DNA from: Pseudomonas sp. N40(2020)
GTDB lineage: Bacteria; Pseudomonadota; Gammaproteobacteria; Pseudomonadales; Pseudomonadaceae
Direction of reading: 5' to 3'
DNA length: 64,000 nt
NCBI RefSeq assembly: GCF_014472415.1
Contig: NZ_JACSZV010000002.1
Span: 211,899-275,898 of the forward strand
In this document: one piece after another, positions 43,564-52,770 of the stretch
Numbering within the stretch: position 1 is the first letter of the stretch
Layout: each line of letters starts with the position of its first letter
Made by a program: the position numbers and the translations under genes
Notes under the pieces: model-generated
What the model was told of the DNA's origin: nothing
Databases searched by the model: none
The model's input: only the letters and a program-made list of their open reading frames with translations

Positions 43564-43870
43564 TCGGCGAATCTCAATGGCTCATAGGTCACGCACCATG
43601 AGCCATTGTTCGTTGTCCCGGCGCGGAAAGATTCCATACGGGGAGCAGGAATGGGTGAATGCCGATTGCTCTGGGCGCTGGCAATTCCCGTGAGTGTTTC
43701 GACGGCTTTACAAAATCCCGCCATTCATCGGCGAAGCGCCTGTTTTACAGGCTCGCCGGACGATTGACAGGGACGCCAATCGGACGCGGCGCGATAGTGC
43801 AGCAGCAGGCTCAGCAGAACCTGCCACCGCCCGGTAACGTTCGATCCAACCTGTAGCGGAGCACCCATTC
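43564..43870. other. Intergenic region with one hairpin
   Basis: A perfect 10-base stem AATGGCTCAT/ATGAGCCATT (43576-43607) just after the dipZ stop may terminate that operon, although no T-run follows. The rest holds no gene or motif that I can support. Confidence 0.5.
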
Positions 43871-44683
43871 ATGAGTACCCCGATTGATCTCACTGCCTTG
43901 AAGGAACGCCAAAAAGTCGCTTGGGCCAGTGGCGACTACGCCGTGATCGGTACCACCTTGCAGATCGTCGGCGAAAACCTCGCCGAAGCCTGCGACCTGC
44001 GCTGCGATGAACAAGTGCTCGACGTCGCGGCCGGTAACGGCAATGCCACGCTGGCGGCGGCGCGGCGTGGGTGTCTGGTCACTTCGACCGACTATGTCGC
44101 CGCTCTGTTGGAACGTGGCCAGGATCGTGCCCGGGCCGAACATCTGGACGTGACCTTTCAAGTCGCCGATGCCGAAGCCCTGCCGTTTGCCGATAGCAGT
44201 TTTGCTGCGGTGCTTTCCACGTTCGGGGTGATGTTCGCGCCGGATCAGGCCACCGCTGCCACTGAGCTGGGGCGGGTCTGTCGCCCCGGCGGACGGATCG
44301 GACTCGCCAACTGGACGCCGGAAGGGTTCGTCGGCCAGATGTTCAAAACCCTCGGCCGCCATCTGCCACCACCTGCCGGCGCACAACCGCCATCAAACTG
44401 GGGCACGGAAGCGTGGCTGCACGAGCACTTCAAGGATAAGGATTTTGTCGTGCAGGTGACCCGCCGCAGCTTCAACTTTCGCTACCGCTCGGCGGCGCAC
44501 TTCATCGATATCTTCCGGCACTGGTACGGGCCGGTGCACAAGGCGTTTGCAGCGCTGCCGCCGGAAAGCGGTCAGGCGCTGGAAAATGATCTGGCGGATT
44601 TGCTGAACCGGTTGAACCGGGCGGGGCAGGACTCGCTGGTGGTGCCGAGTGAGTATCTGGAGGTGGTGGTGACCAAGCGCTAG
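43871..44683 (+). CDS. Class I SAM-dependent methyltransferase
   Basis: A 270-residue Methyltransf_11/25-type enzyme. The SAM-binding glycine loop is VLDVAAGNGNATLAAARRG near residue 55, followed by the acidic TSTDYVAALLERG and the VADAEALPFADSSFAAVLSTFGVMFAPDQ block. Relatives resemble UbiE-like or small-molecule methyltransferases; the substrate is unknown. It stands alone, with a REP pair directly downstream. Confidence 0.82.
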   Translation: MSTPIDLTALKERQKVAWASGDYAVIGTTLQIVGENLAEACDLRCDEQVLDVAAGNGNATLAAARRGCLVTSTDYVAALLERGQDRARAEHLDVTFQVADAEALPFADSSFAAVLSTFGVMFAPDQATAATELGRVCRPGGRIGLANWTPEGFVGQMFKTLGRHLPPPAGAQPPSNWGTEAWLHEHFKDKDFVVQVTRRSFNFRYRSAAHFIDIFRHWYGPVHKAFAALPPESGQALENDLADLLNRLNRAGQDSLVVPSEYLEVVVTKR

Positions 44684-44703
44684 CCCAGATTCAAAGAACA
44701 TTT

Positions 44704-44796
44704 CCTGTAGGAGTGAGCCTGCTCGCGATTGCGGTTACTCAGTCAAAAAATCCTTGGCTGACACATCGTTGTCGCGAGCAGGCTCACTCCTACAGG
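44704..44796. repeat. REP pair, GAGCCTGCTCGCGA family
   Basis: Inverted arms CCTGTAGGAGTGAGCCTGCT... (44704-44728) and its complement (44772-44796) between the convergent methyltransferase and phosphatidylcholine synthase genes. It is the same family as at 37498. Confidence 0.9.
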
Positions 44797-44809
44797 GGGG
44801 GGCTCGTAC

Positions 44810-45532
44810 CTATTTCAACTGCGAGCGATCAAACCATTCCAATGCCGTGCGCCAGATGCAGATCCCCAGAAAATATGCCGACATCAGCAACCACAAACCC
44901 ATCACCATCGGGTTGATTACCGGGTGGTTGAGCACCAGTGAAAGGCTGCACAACAACCAGATCGCCGTCACGGCAATGTTGATGGGCATAAACCGGCGCA
45001 CCCTGAACGGGTGCAGGAACTTCATCCGCGTCACCGTCAGCAACGCCAGCCCGATCACCGTCAGGAAGGTAATCCACGGCCCAGGCCCGATGATGTACAG
45101 ACACAACGCAACCACATTCCACGCAGCCGGAAACCCGACAAAGTAGTTGTCCTTGCTCTTCATATTGACGTTGCAGAAGCAGAACAGCGATGACACCAGA
45201 ATCAGCGACACCGTCAGCAGCAATGTGTAATCGGGCAGCGGAATATAGCGATAGATAAACAGTGCAGGAATGAATACGTAAGTCAGGTAATCGATCACCA
45301 GATCGAGGATCGAGCCGTCGAAACTCGGCAGCACCGATTGCACATTGACCTTACGCGCCAGTGCGCCGTCGAGTCCGTCGACGATCAGCGCCACACCCAG
45401 CCACATCAAGCAGTGGACGGGCTGGTTTTCCAGCAGGGCGAGGGTGGCCAGAAACGCCGTAACCACGCCGGTCGCGGTAAATCCATGGGCACCCCAGGCC
45501 TTGAGCCTGGCAATGTGGACGGTCGATATCAC
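44810..45532 (-). CDS. pcs: Phosphatidylcholine synthase
   Basis: Pcs joins choline directly to CDP-diacylglycerol to make phosphatidylcholine in the inner membrane. The protein has about eight hydrophobic helices and the CDP-alcohol phosphotransferase motif DGLDGALARKVNV with FDGSILDLVID near residues 55-80. The frame is open for 39 codons further upstream, but the GTG at 45532 has GGAG eight bases before it, and the product then starts MISTVHIARLKAWGAHGFTA with 240 residues, the usual Pcs length. Exogenous choline is required, so this gene links choline supply to membrane lipid composition. Confidence 0.87.
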   Translation of the reverse strand: MISTVHIARLKAWGAHGFTATGVVTAFLATLALLENQPVHCLMWLGVALIVDGLDGALARKVNVQSVLPSFDGSILDLVIDYLTYVFIPALFIYRYIPLPDYTLLLTVSLILVSSLFCFCNVNMKSKDNYFVGFPAAWNVVALCLYIIGPGPWITFLTVIGLALLTVTRMKFLHPFRVRRFMPINIAVTAIWLLCSLSLVLNHPVINPMVMGLWLLMSAYFLGICIWRTALEWFDRSQLK

Positions 45533-45791
45533 GGGGGCGTTCTCCAGAAAGTAAAACAAGCCGGGTATCACCCTTGAGCAGCAAGGGCGCCGGCAAACCG
45601 GGTCGGGGTTGCAGCTATCGACCGGTTTGGCCGGTATAAGGTTCACCATCCTTGAATCTTAGCTGGCCGCAAAAAAATACGTGGGCGAAATCTGTAGGAC
45701 TTTTCTCTGTCGGCCAAACGGTGCTGGCGCAACCCGCGCAGCGGTCTATCGTTGCCAGACGCAGTCAATGCCAATGCTTGAGGATGACGTC

Positions 45792-46553
45792 ATGAACACC
45801 AGCGATTTGCTTGAACAACTGCTGCGGGGAAGAAACTCGGCGGGTCAGCAAAGTGGCAATTCGGCCGGCGACGGCCTGGGCGGTCTCGGTGGATTGTTGG
45901 GCGGTTTGCTCGGTGGTGCGGGCTCCACCGGTACACGTGGCGGATCTGCGGCCGGAGGGCTTGGCGGTCTGGGTGGCTTGCTCGGTGGACTGCTCGGCGG
46001 CGGTGGCGGTGGCGGTTTGGGCGGTGCGTTGGGTGGCGGCGCGGGCACACAAAGCCGTTCAGGCGGGACCAATTATGCAGCGCTGGCGTCTTTGGGGATG
46101 ATGGCGTTCCAGGCGTATCAAGCCTGGCAGCGCAGCCAGGCCAGTAACGCACTGCAACAGACGCCTCAGACGGCCAATCTGCTGGCCGGCCCGGAAATCG
46201 AAGAACACAGCCACGCCGTGTTGTGTGCTTTGATCGCTGCAGCCAAGGCTGACGGGCGCATCGATGAGACGGAAAAACACCTGATTAGCAGCGAAATCGG
46301 CAAGCACACCGAGGATCTACAACTGCAGCAATGGCTGGATGCAGAGGTCGCCAAACCACTCGACCCCAACGAGGTCGCGCAGTCCGCAAACAAAGACCCG
46401 GCGGTAGCCGCCGAAATGTACCTGGCCAGCGTGATGCTGGTGGATGACCAGCAGGACGCCGAGCGTAACTACCTGGATGAACTGGCGGCGGCGTTGCAGA
46501 TTGATCCTGAGTTGCAGGTGCATCTGGAGCAGCAGACCAAGGGCACGGCATAA
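45792..46553 (+). CDS. Glycine-rich DUF533 (TerB-like) protein
   Basis: A 253-residue protein in three parts. A short N-terminus (MNTSDLLEQLLRG) is followed by a long Gly/Leu-rich low-complexity region (about residues 30-90) with repeats of GGLGGLLGGLLGG, then a helical DUF533/TerB-like domain from about residue 135 (HAVLCALIAAAKADGRIDETEK). ATG 45792 has GAGG before it; two upstream ATGs are possible. E. coli YebE is a relative. The function is unknown; the TerB fold is linked to membrane stress or metal response. It stands alone, upstream of the REP/RAYT element. Confidence 0.85.
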   Translation: MNTSDLLEQLLRGRNSAGQQSGNSAGDGLGGLGGLLGGLLGGAGSTGTRGGSAAGGLGGLGGLLGGLLGGGGGGGLGGALGGGAGTQSRSGGTNYAALASLGMMAFQAYQAWQRSQASNALQQTPQTANLLAGPEIEEHSHAVLCALIAAAKADGRIDETEKHLISSEIGKHTEDLQLQQWLDAEVAKPLDPNEVAQSANKDPAVAAEMYLASVMLVDDQQDAERNYLDELAAALQIDPELQVHLEQQTKGTA

Positions 46554-46567
46554 ACCAAGACCGAAAT

Positions 46568-46626
46568 ATCGCAGCCTTCGTCAGCTCCTACACTGATCTC
46601 CTGTAGGAGTTGCCGAAGGCTGCGAT
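46568..46626. repeat. Left REP pair of the RAYT element
   Basis: Inverted arms of 25 bases (46568-46592 and 46602-46626) with the core GTAGGAG(T/C)TGCCGAAGGCTGCGAT, immediately downstream of the RAYT stop. One arm has a base change (CCTTCGTCAGC). Confidence 0.88.
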
Positions 46627-46635
46627 CTTTTGATC

Positions 46636-47094
46636 TTAAAGCCAAACTGCATCCCAAAGCGGGTAGTCTCCGAGTCGCTTCACAATCCCTGCACGGAGCG
46701 GATTCATAACGATGTAACGCGCGGCGGCTTTAAGATTCTCGTCGCGCCTCAACGCCCGATCGTGATAACCCCGCTGCCACAACGACCCTTGACGGCCGTA
46801 CTCGAGATTGATCGAACGGCAACTTTTGGATTTAACCCGACACATCAACTCCGCCAAAGAACCTCGCCTTAGTTCGACCAGCCAATGCAAATGGTCCGGC
46901 ATCACCACCCAAGCAAGCGATTGCACCATCCCCTCATCATTCGCAGCACGCATCTGTTCGACCAGTAACCGTCCGATTCGCCAATCCGAAAACACCGGCC
47001 GACGTTCGTGCGCAACCGCAGTGAGCAAGTAAATACGACCTGTTTCAGAATATCGCCCCTTTCGCAAACCACACGCTTTTGCAGCCTCAGGCAT
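46636..47094 (-). CDS. REP-associated tyrosine transposase (RAYT)
   Basis: A 152-residue single-domain Y1 transposase of the RAYT family, believed to mobilise REP palindromes by single-strand cleavage. The HUH motif is MPDHLHWLV (near residue 70), and the catalytic tyrosine is in RYIVMNPLRAG. The gene is flanked by REP pairs of one family on both sides (46568-46626 and 47180-47270), the normal RAYT-REP arrangement. ATG 47094 or 47112 could be the start. The protein seems intact. The same REP family appears at 34383 and 59690. Confidence 0.9.
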   Translation of the reverse strand: MPEAAKACGLRKGRYSETGRIYLLTAVAHERRPVFSDWRIGRLLVEQMRAANDEGMVQSLAWVVMPDHLHWLVELRRGSLAELMCRVKSKSCRSINLEYGRQGSLWQRGYHDRALRRDENLKAAARYIVMNPLRAGIVKRLGDYPLWDAVWL

Positions 47095-47408
47095 TCCTTT
47101 GCCCTCCATCAATTCCAGTCTCTGAACGTTAGCTATAACCCTGCGCTACGCGAATTCAAGCCATTGCACGATGTAACCCTGTAGGAGCTGCCGAAGGCTG
47201 CGATCTTTTGATCTTGCTTGTAAAAATCAAAATCAAAATCAAAAGATCGCAGCCTTCGGCAGCTCCTACATGAAGACGTGGAAGGCGGGGTTAGCTCGCC
47301 GTCCGTCCGGGCAATTTTCACGTCGATTGAATTTTTGGCACGCGCCGCCTCTCTGCTGCTGTAGAGGCGTACGAAACAGCGTCCTGCCAACCGACCGAGA
47401 ACTTTGCC
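47095..47408. other. Intergenic region between RAYT and diiron enzyme gene
   Basis: Mostly occupied by the right REP pair (47180-47270). The remaining 140 bases should hold the promoter of the downstream operon; no clear -35/-10 was recognised. Confidence 0.5.
47180..47270. repeat. Right REP pair of the RAYT element
   Basis: Two arms of about 30 bases (47180-47210 and 47240-47270) in inverted orientation, identical in core to the left pair and to 34383-34462. The loop contains a small AAAATC triplication. Confidence 0.9.
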
Positions 47409-48785
47409 ATGACTGTCCTGACACCCCTGCAATCTGTGCCAGCCCAAGCACAAGCGATGGATCCCGCCGGAAATATCCGTGGCATTTATGAAACGCTGTT
47501 GCGGGCGGAAAGCCCGCAAACACTCGCGCAATCATTTTTGAACGAACAGTTGCAACGTGCCACAGAGTTGCCCGAAGTGCTGCCGCAAGACACTTCTGCC
47601 TGGCACACGTGGGTCGCCGCGCACTGTGCCGATGTTGCCCGTCAGTACGCGGACTATCTGCAACAACGCAAGGCCGGCGGCCCCCGCCAATTCTTCACCA
47701 GCAAGGCCCACGCGCTGTATTTTCTGCAAGCGGTGGCGCCGACCAAGCTGGTTGACGGCGCCTGGTTATACGGCTTGTTGCAGCACTGGCGTGACCCGCG
47801 TTTCAGCGGTTTGCTGTGCACCTATCTGGAAGAACTCGGCGAGGGCAATCCGGCACAGAACCATGTGGTGATCTACCGCAAACTGCTGGCCGAACACGAC
47901 CTTGAGCATGCCAGTCCGCTTGATGATGAACGTTACCTGCAAGGCGCGCTGCAACTTGCGCTCGGCGCCTGCGGTGATGAGTATTTGCCGGAGGTGATCG
48001 GATACAACCTGGGTTACGAACAACTGCCGTTGCACTTGCTCATCAGCAGCTACGAACTCAGTGAACTGGGCATCGATCCGTACTATTTCACCCTGCACGT
48101 GACCATCGACAACGCCAGTACCGGCCATGCGCAAAAAGCCGTGCAGGCCGTGCTGGATCTGTTGCCGCTTGAGGCGGATCGCGCTGATTTCCTGCGTCGG
48201 GTATCGTTGGGATATCGACTCAATGATCTGGGGCAGGGCAGTCGCGCGATCATTGAAGGGTTTGATCTCGAAGGCGAATTGCTCGCGATGCTCGAACGAA
48301 AGTGCCCGTTCGCCCAGCACATGCACTCGGACTATTGCCGCTTCGAGGGCAAAACTGTCAACCAATGGCTGGCCGAGCCGGAACATTTGCCCGGTTTCCT
48401 GCAAGCGCTGCAGGACAAAGGCTGGATCAAACGCCACGAGGACCCACAGAACAGTCGCTTCTGGCAATTGATCGATGGCGATGGCGCTGCGATGTTCGGC
48501 GTATTCAGCGCCTACGAAAAGCAACTGGTGCACGACTGGATAGCCGGTGACTGGAAATCCGCGAAAAAAGCCACCGCGTTGCGCCGACGCGCGCCGGCCA
48601 ACTCACCGATCGAGGTGCCGGAACAGGATCCCGATGTGCAGCAGCTCAACGCCGCGCTGGAAGGACTGGATGGCCATGCACAAATGGCAGCGCTCATCCC
48701 CTGGCTCGCCCCAGCGCGGCATGCGCATCCCGCCGGGCTACTCGCAACCCGCCGGTTCATCGAACTCAAATCTTGTCTGCCATAA
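47409..48785 (+). CDS. Iron-containing redox enzyme (haem-oxygenase-like diiron oxidase)
   Basis: A 458-residue protein. The central domain resembles haem-oxygenase-like diiron oxidases (UndA, SznF type), recognised by the pattern of helices with YLEELGEGNPAQNHVVIYRKLL (Glu and His ligands, near residues 140-160) and the later LHVTIDNASTGHAQKAVQAV (His, Asp and His ligands, near residue 230). A C-terminal extension of about 170 residues contains a small cupin/ligase-like region of no clear family. Such enzymes catalyse C-C or C-N oxidations in natural product pathways. It is followed 11 bases later by a methyltransferase and then ligD. Confidence 0.75.
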   Translation: MTVLTPLQSVPAQAQAMDPAGNIRGIYETLLRAESPQTLAQSFLNEQLQRATELPEVLPQDTSAWHTWVAAHCADVARQYADYLQQRKAGGPRQFFTSKAHALYFLQAVAPTKLVDGAWLYGLLQHWRDPRFSGLLCTYLEELGEGNPAQNHVVIYRKLLAEHDLEHASPLDDERYLQGALQLALGACGDEYLPEVIGYNLGYEQLPLHLLISSYELSELGIDPYYFTLHVTIDNASTGHAQKAVQAVLDLLPLEADRADFLRRVSLGYRLNDLGQGSRAIIEGFDLEGELLAMLERKCPFAQHMHSDYCRFEGKTVNQWLAEPEHLPGFLQALQDKGWIKRHEDPQNSRFWQLIDGDGAAMFGVFSAYEKQLVHDWIAGDWKSAKKATALRRRAPANSPIEVPEQDPDVQQLNAALEGLDGHAQMAALIPWLAPARHAHPAGLLATRRFIELKSCLP

Positions 48786-48796
48786 GGACATCATCC

Positions 48797-49750
48797 ATGA
48801 ATCAGGAAGAACCACTGTCCACCAATGACCTCGTACTGTTGCAATTGGGACGGCGTTTACAGGCCGACGGCTACCGTTTCACCACGCCCACGCCGCTGAC
48901 CCATCAGCGAGTCAATCAGCGCGACGAGGGCCAGTTCGCCGATTCCCTGCGTGATGTGTTTGGCTGGTCGCGCCCCTTCGAACCGGGCTTGCTGTCTGCT
49001 GACGAACAACGGCAATTGCAGGATGCCCAGGTCATTGATAGCTATGAAGGCCATCTGAAAAGTCGTGTGCGCTGGTCGAGTCTGGACGACTTGCTATTCG
49101 TGCATTCGGCTTTCCCCACCGACGCGGCCGATTCGGTTTTCTTCGGTCCGGATACCTATCGTTTCGCCCAATTGATTCACGCGCACCTGCAGCAGAATTT
49201 TGCGCCAATCCATCGCGCCGTGGACATCGGTTGCGGCGCCGGTGTCGGCGCGATCCTGATCGGCCGCGCCCGCCGTGAAGCGCAAGTGCTGGCGCTGGAC
49301 ATCAATCCCGCCGCGCTGCGCCTGACCACGATCAACGCCGCGCTGGCGGAAGTGGCCAACGTCCAAGCGCACGCCAGCGACCTGTTACAGGGTGTCGATG
49401 GCGACTTCGACCTGATCGTCGCCAACCCGCCGTACATGGCCGATCCGGCCGCGCGAGCCTATCGACATGGCGGCGGAACGCTGGGGGCCGGACTGTCACT
49501 GCGTATCGTCGAGCAGGCACTCAATCGGCTCACACCGGGCGGGTCGTTGCTGCTTTACACCGGGGTGGCGATGGTGGATGGCCGTGATCCGTTTCTGGAT
49601 ACCGTGTTGCCGCGACTGGATGAAACGCGCTTTGGCTGGACCTACCACGAAATCGATCCCGACGTGTTCGGTGAAGAATTGTTGAACCCCGGTTATCAGC
49701 GAGTCGACCGGATTGCCGTGGTCGCATTGACCGTGACCCGAATCGGCTGA
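48797..49750 (+). CDS. HemK-like class I methyltransferase (NPPY type)
   Basis: A 317-residue SAM methyltransferase with the SAM loop AVDIGCGAGVGAILIGRA near residue 140 and VANPPYMADPAARAYRHGGG near residue 210. The NPPY motif places it with enzymes that methylate amide or amine nitrogens of proteins, nucleic acids or small molecules. ATG 48797 follows AAGGA. It is tightly placed after the diiron oxidase and only 17 bases before ligD, so the three are probably cotranscribed. Housekeeping PrmC and PrmB act on release factors or ribosomal protein; the context here suggests a special substrate. Confidence 0.8.
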   Translation: MNQEEPLSTNDLVLLQLGRRLQADGYRFTTPTPLTHQRVNQRDEGQFADSLRDVFGWSRPFEPGLLSADEQRQLQDAQVIDSYEGHLKSRVRWSSLDDLLFVHSAFPTDAADSVFFGPDTYRFAQLIHAHLQQNFAPIHRAVDIGCGAGVGAILIGRARREAQVLALDINPAALRLTTINAALAEVANVQAHASDLLQGVDGDFDLIVANPPYMADPAARAYRHGGGTLGAGLSLRIVEQALNRLTPGGSLLLYTGVAMVDGRDPFLDTVLPRLDETRFGWTYHEIDPDVFGEELLNPGYQRVDRIAVVALTVTRIG

Positions 49751-49767
49751 AACAAGGCAGGTGCGTC

Positions 49768-52368
49768 ATGAGCAGGAATCTCGACGACTACAACCGCATG
49801 CGCGACTTCTCGGCAACGTCGGAACCGGCCGCCGTCAAGCGCTCGGGCAAGAAGACTGCTGCGGATCACGCCTTGCAGTTCTGCATCCAGAAGCATGACG
49901 CCTCGCACCTGCATTACGACTTTCGCCTGGAACTCGATGGCGCGCTGAAAAGCTGGGCGGTGCCAAAAGGGCCCTCGCTTGATCCGAAGGTCAAGCGTCT
50001 GGCGGTGCATGTCGAGGATCATCCGCTCGATTACGCGACGTTCGAGGGCAGCATTCCCGAGGGGCATTATGGCGCCGGGGATGTGATTGTCTGGGATCGC
50101 GGTGTGTGGATTCCGCTGGAAGATCCGCAAAAGGCCTACGCCAAGGGCAAGCTCAAGTTCGAGTTGCAAGGCGAAAAACTCGCCGGGATCTGGAATCTGG
50201 TTCGCACGCACATGCCTGGCAAGAAGGAGAACTGGTTTCTGATCAAGCATCGGGACAATGCCGCCCGACCGCAGGATGATTACGACGTATTGGTCGCCGA
50301 GCCGGACAGCGTGCTGAGCGAGCGCACTCTGGTCGATAAACCCAAGCTTGCGGCCAAGCAGGTCAAGCCCCTGGAGAAGACCGCAGCCAAACCTCGCAAA
50401 AAGGCGTCGGGCACACTGACGGGCGCGCACAAGGCAAAAATCCCCGCGCAACTGAAACCGGAACTCGCGACCTTGGTCGACAGTGCGCCGGAAGGGGATT
50501 GGAGCTACGAGATCAAGTTCGACGGCTACCGGATCATGGCGCGAATCGATCATGATCAGGTGCAGCTATTCACCCGCAATGGCCACGACTGGACGCACAA
50601 GTTGCCGAAACAGGCCGCAGCGTTGGCCGCGCTGGGCCTCGAATCCGCCTGGCTCGACGGCGAAATGGTGGTTGCCAATGAGCAAGGCGTGCCGGATTTT
50701 CAGGCGCTACAAAATGCTTTTGATTCCGGCAGCAGCGCCAACATCCTTTATTACCTGTTCGACTTGCCTTACCTCAACGGCGTCGACTTGCGTGAAGTAC
50801 CGGTTGAGGAACGGCGCGCGGCGCTGGCCACGGTGCTGGGTGCCCATGAACAACCCCTGCTGCGTTTCTCCGAAGCCTTCGATGAAACCCCGGATGCACT
50901 GCTCAACAGCGCCTGCCAGATGAAGATGGAAGGCCTGATCGGCAAGCGCATCGGCTCGCCGTATGTTTCGCGCCGCAGCAGTGACTGGATCAAGCTCAAG
51001 TGCAAACACCGCCAGGAATTCGTGATCGTCGGTTACACCGATCCGAAGGGTTCGCGCAGTGCCTTCGGCGCATTGCTGCTGGGCCTGCATGATCGCGACA
51101 GTGGCGAGTTGAGATATGCCGGCAAGGTCGGTACCGGTTTCAATGAAACAACGTTGAAAAGCATTCTTGCCCAGCTCAAACCATTGCAGGTGAAGACGGC
51201 GGCGGTGGTCAATCCGCCCAGCGGCTTTGAAGCCAAAGGCGTGCACTGGCTCAAACCAAAACTGTTGACGGAAGTGGCGTTCGCCGAAATGACCAAGGAC
51301 GGCTCGGTACGCCACGCGGTGTTTCATGGTTTGCGCGATGACAAGCCGGCCAAGGGCATCACCGAGGAGCGAGCAAAGCCCGTGAAGACACCTGAGAGCA
51401 AAACCGCCGCAAAGAAAGTGCCGAAAAAAGCCGCCGCCAGCAAACCGGCAACGACCGAGACCGCGCCATCGCAACTCGGCCTGGCCAACGGCAAGGTACG
51501 CATCACTCATCCGGATCGGGTGATCGACGCTGTCAGTGGCACCACCAAAATGCAACTGGCGGAGTATTACGCCAGCGTCGCCGAATGGATCCTGCCGCAA
51601 CTCAAGGATCGCCCGGTGGCGCTGGTGCGTGCGCCGGATGGTATCGCCGGTGAGCTGTTCTTCCAGAAGAACGCCGAACGTCTGGCGATCCCCGGCATCA
51701 CCACGCTGGACAAGGACGTGACCGGCCAACCGGTCATGCTGATCAACAACGCCGAAGCGCTGGTCGGCGCGGTGCAGATGAGCACCGTCGAACTGCACAC
51801 CTGGAATGCCACCACGGTTGATCTGGAAAAGCCCGATCGCTTTGTCCTTGATCTCGACCCGGATCCGGCGCTGCCATGGAAAAGTATGGTCGAAGCCACT
51901 GCGCTGACCCTCACGGTGTTGGATGAATTGGGGCTCAAGGCTTTCCTCAAGACCAGCGGTGGCAAGGGTATTCATTTAGTGGTGCCGTTGACCCGCAAGC
52001 TGGGCTGGGACGAGGTCAAGGACTTCAGCCACGCGATCGTCAGTCACATGGCAAAGCTATTGCCAGACCGGTTTTCGGCGGTCTCCGGGCCGAAAAGTCG
52101 CGTCGGGCGGATCTTCATCGATTACCTGCGTAACGGACTCGGCGCTACTACGATTTGCGCTTATGCCGCGCGGACGCGCGAAGGCTTACCGGTCTCGGTG
52201 CCGCTGTTTCGCGAGGAGGTGGCCGAGATCAAGGGGGGCAATCAGTGGAATGTGCACAACGTGCATGAGCGCTTGGCGGAGGTTGGCGACGAGCCATGGG
52301 CGGACATGAAGAAAACCCGCCAGAGCATCACAGCTGAAATGCGCAAACGGGTCGGCATGAAAAAGTAA
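49768..52368 (+). CDS. ligD: ATP-dependent DNA ligase D
   Basis: LigD repairs double-strand breaks with Ku by end processing, gap filling and sealing. The 866 residues hold three domains in Pseudomonas order. The phosphoesterase (about 10-190, HYDFRLELDGALKSWAVPKG) comes first. The ATP ligase (about 225-530) has its nucleotidyl lysine near residue 249 in EIKFDGYRIM and the SDWIKLKCKHRQEF block. The archaeo-eukaryotic primase-type polymerase (about 570-866) has DLDPDPALPW and KTSGGKGIHLVVPL. Lysine/alanine-rich linkers separate them. No ku gene is in the window. It abuts the next gene with no gap between the convergent stops. Confidence 0.95.
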   Translation: MSRNLDDYNRMRDFSATSEPAAVKRSGKKTAADHALQFCIQKHDASHLHYDFRLELDGALKSWAVPKGPSLDPKVKRLAVHVEDHPLDYATFEGSIPEGHYGAGDVIVWDRGVWIPLEDPQKAYAKGKLKFELQGEKLAGIWNLVRTHMPGKKENWFLIKHRDNAARPQDDYDVLVAEPDSVLSERTLVDKPKLAAKQVKPLEKTAAKPRKKASGTLTGAHKAKIPAQLKPELATLVDSAPEGDWSYEIKFDGYRIMARIDHDQVQLFTRNGHDWTHKLPKQAAALAALGLESAWLDGEMVVANEQGVPDFQALQNAFDSGSSANILYYLFDLPYLNGVDLREVPVEERRAALATVLGAHEQPLLRFSEAFDETPDALLNSACQMKMEGLIGKRIGSPYVSRRSSDWIKLKCKHRQEFVIVGYTDPKGSRSAFGALLLGLHDRDSGELRYAGKVGTGFNETTLKSILAQLKPLQVKTAAVVNPPSGFEAKGVHWLKPKLLTEVAFAEMTKDGSVRHAVFHGLRDDKPAKGITEERAKPVKTPESKTAAKKVPKKAAASKPATTETAPSQLGLANGKVRITHPDRVIDAVSGTTKMQLAEYYASVAEWILPQLKDRPVALVRAPDGIAGELFFQKNAERLAIPGITTLDKDVTGQPVMLINNAEALVGAVQMSTVELHTWNATTVDLEKPDRFVLDLDPDPALPWKSMVEATALTLTVLDELGLKAFLKTSGGKGIHLVVPLTRKLGWDEVKDFSHAIVSHMAKLLPDRFSAVSGPKSRVGRIFIDYLRNGLGATTICAYAARTREGLPVSVPLFREEVAEIKGGNQWNVHNVHERLAEVGDEPWADMKKTRQSITAEMRKRVGMKK

Positions 52369-52770
52369 TCAGGTGTCGCGCAGCAAGTCGTGGGCGTTGA
52401 GCAGTTCGAAGGCGATCTCGGGGTTGTTGTTGAGACTACGACGAATCGCTGCCGGGATAGACTTTCGAGTCTTGCGGCAGAGCCCTGGAAGTTCCTCGAT
52501 CTGAATATCGATGCCCAACATGGTGCGTACTTCGTGGAAACCTGGCGAGACTTCGACACGAATACCCAACTGCTCGAACATACGTTTTTGCAGATGCTGG
52601 AGGTCGGCGAGGTCTTTGAGTTGTTCCAGGCGTGCGAGGAGGATTTTTTCTTGCTCGCGGGTCAGCAGCAGGATGCGCAAATCCGCATCCGGCATTTCCA
52701 GCAACAGATCGCGCCCGCAATCGCAGGCGCCGGGCGGGCAAGGTGAGCGCATTGGCGCAAGAGTCGTCAT
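52369..52770 (-). CDS. Conserved hypothetical protein with CPPGACDC motif
   Basis: A 133-residue soluble protein. The N-terminus has the cysteine group SPCPPGACDCGRD, which may bind a metal. A helical heptad-like middle (LTREQEKILLARLEQLKDLADLQHLQKRM) could be a coiled coil. ATG 52770 is taken because it precedes the conserved segment; four codons upstream are optional. The family occurs in Pseudomonas, without a known role. It converges on ligD with adjacent stops and no terminator. Confidence 0.7.
   Translation of the reverse strand: MTTLAPMRSPCPPGACDCGRDLLLEMPDADLRILLLTREQEKILLARLEQLKDLADLQHLQKRMFEQLGIRVEVSPGFHEVRTMLGIDIQIEELPGLCRKTRKSIPAAIRRSLNNNPEIAFELLNAHDLLRDT

Noticed and set aside
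47221..47245. Short AAAATC triplication considered as a CRISPR or iteron start
   Set aside because: Only a few six-base units in the loop of a REP pair; no spacers and no replication genes.
50707..51975. 422-codon open frame antisense to ligD
   Set aside because: Shadow frame; ligD on the plus strand has all its domain motifs.
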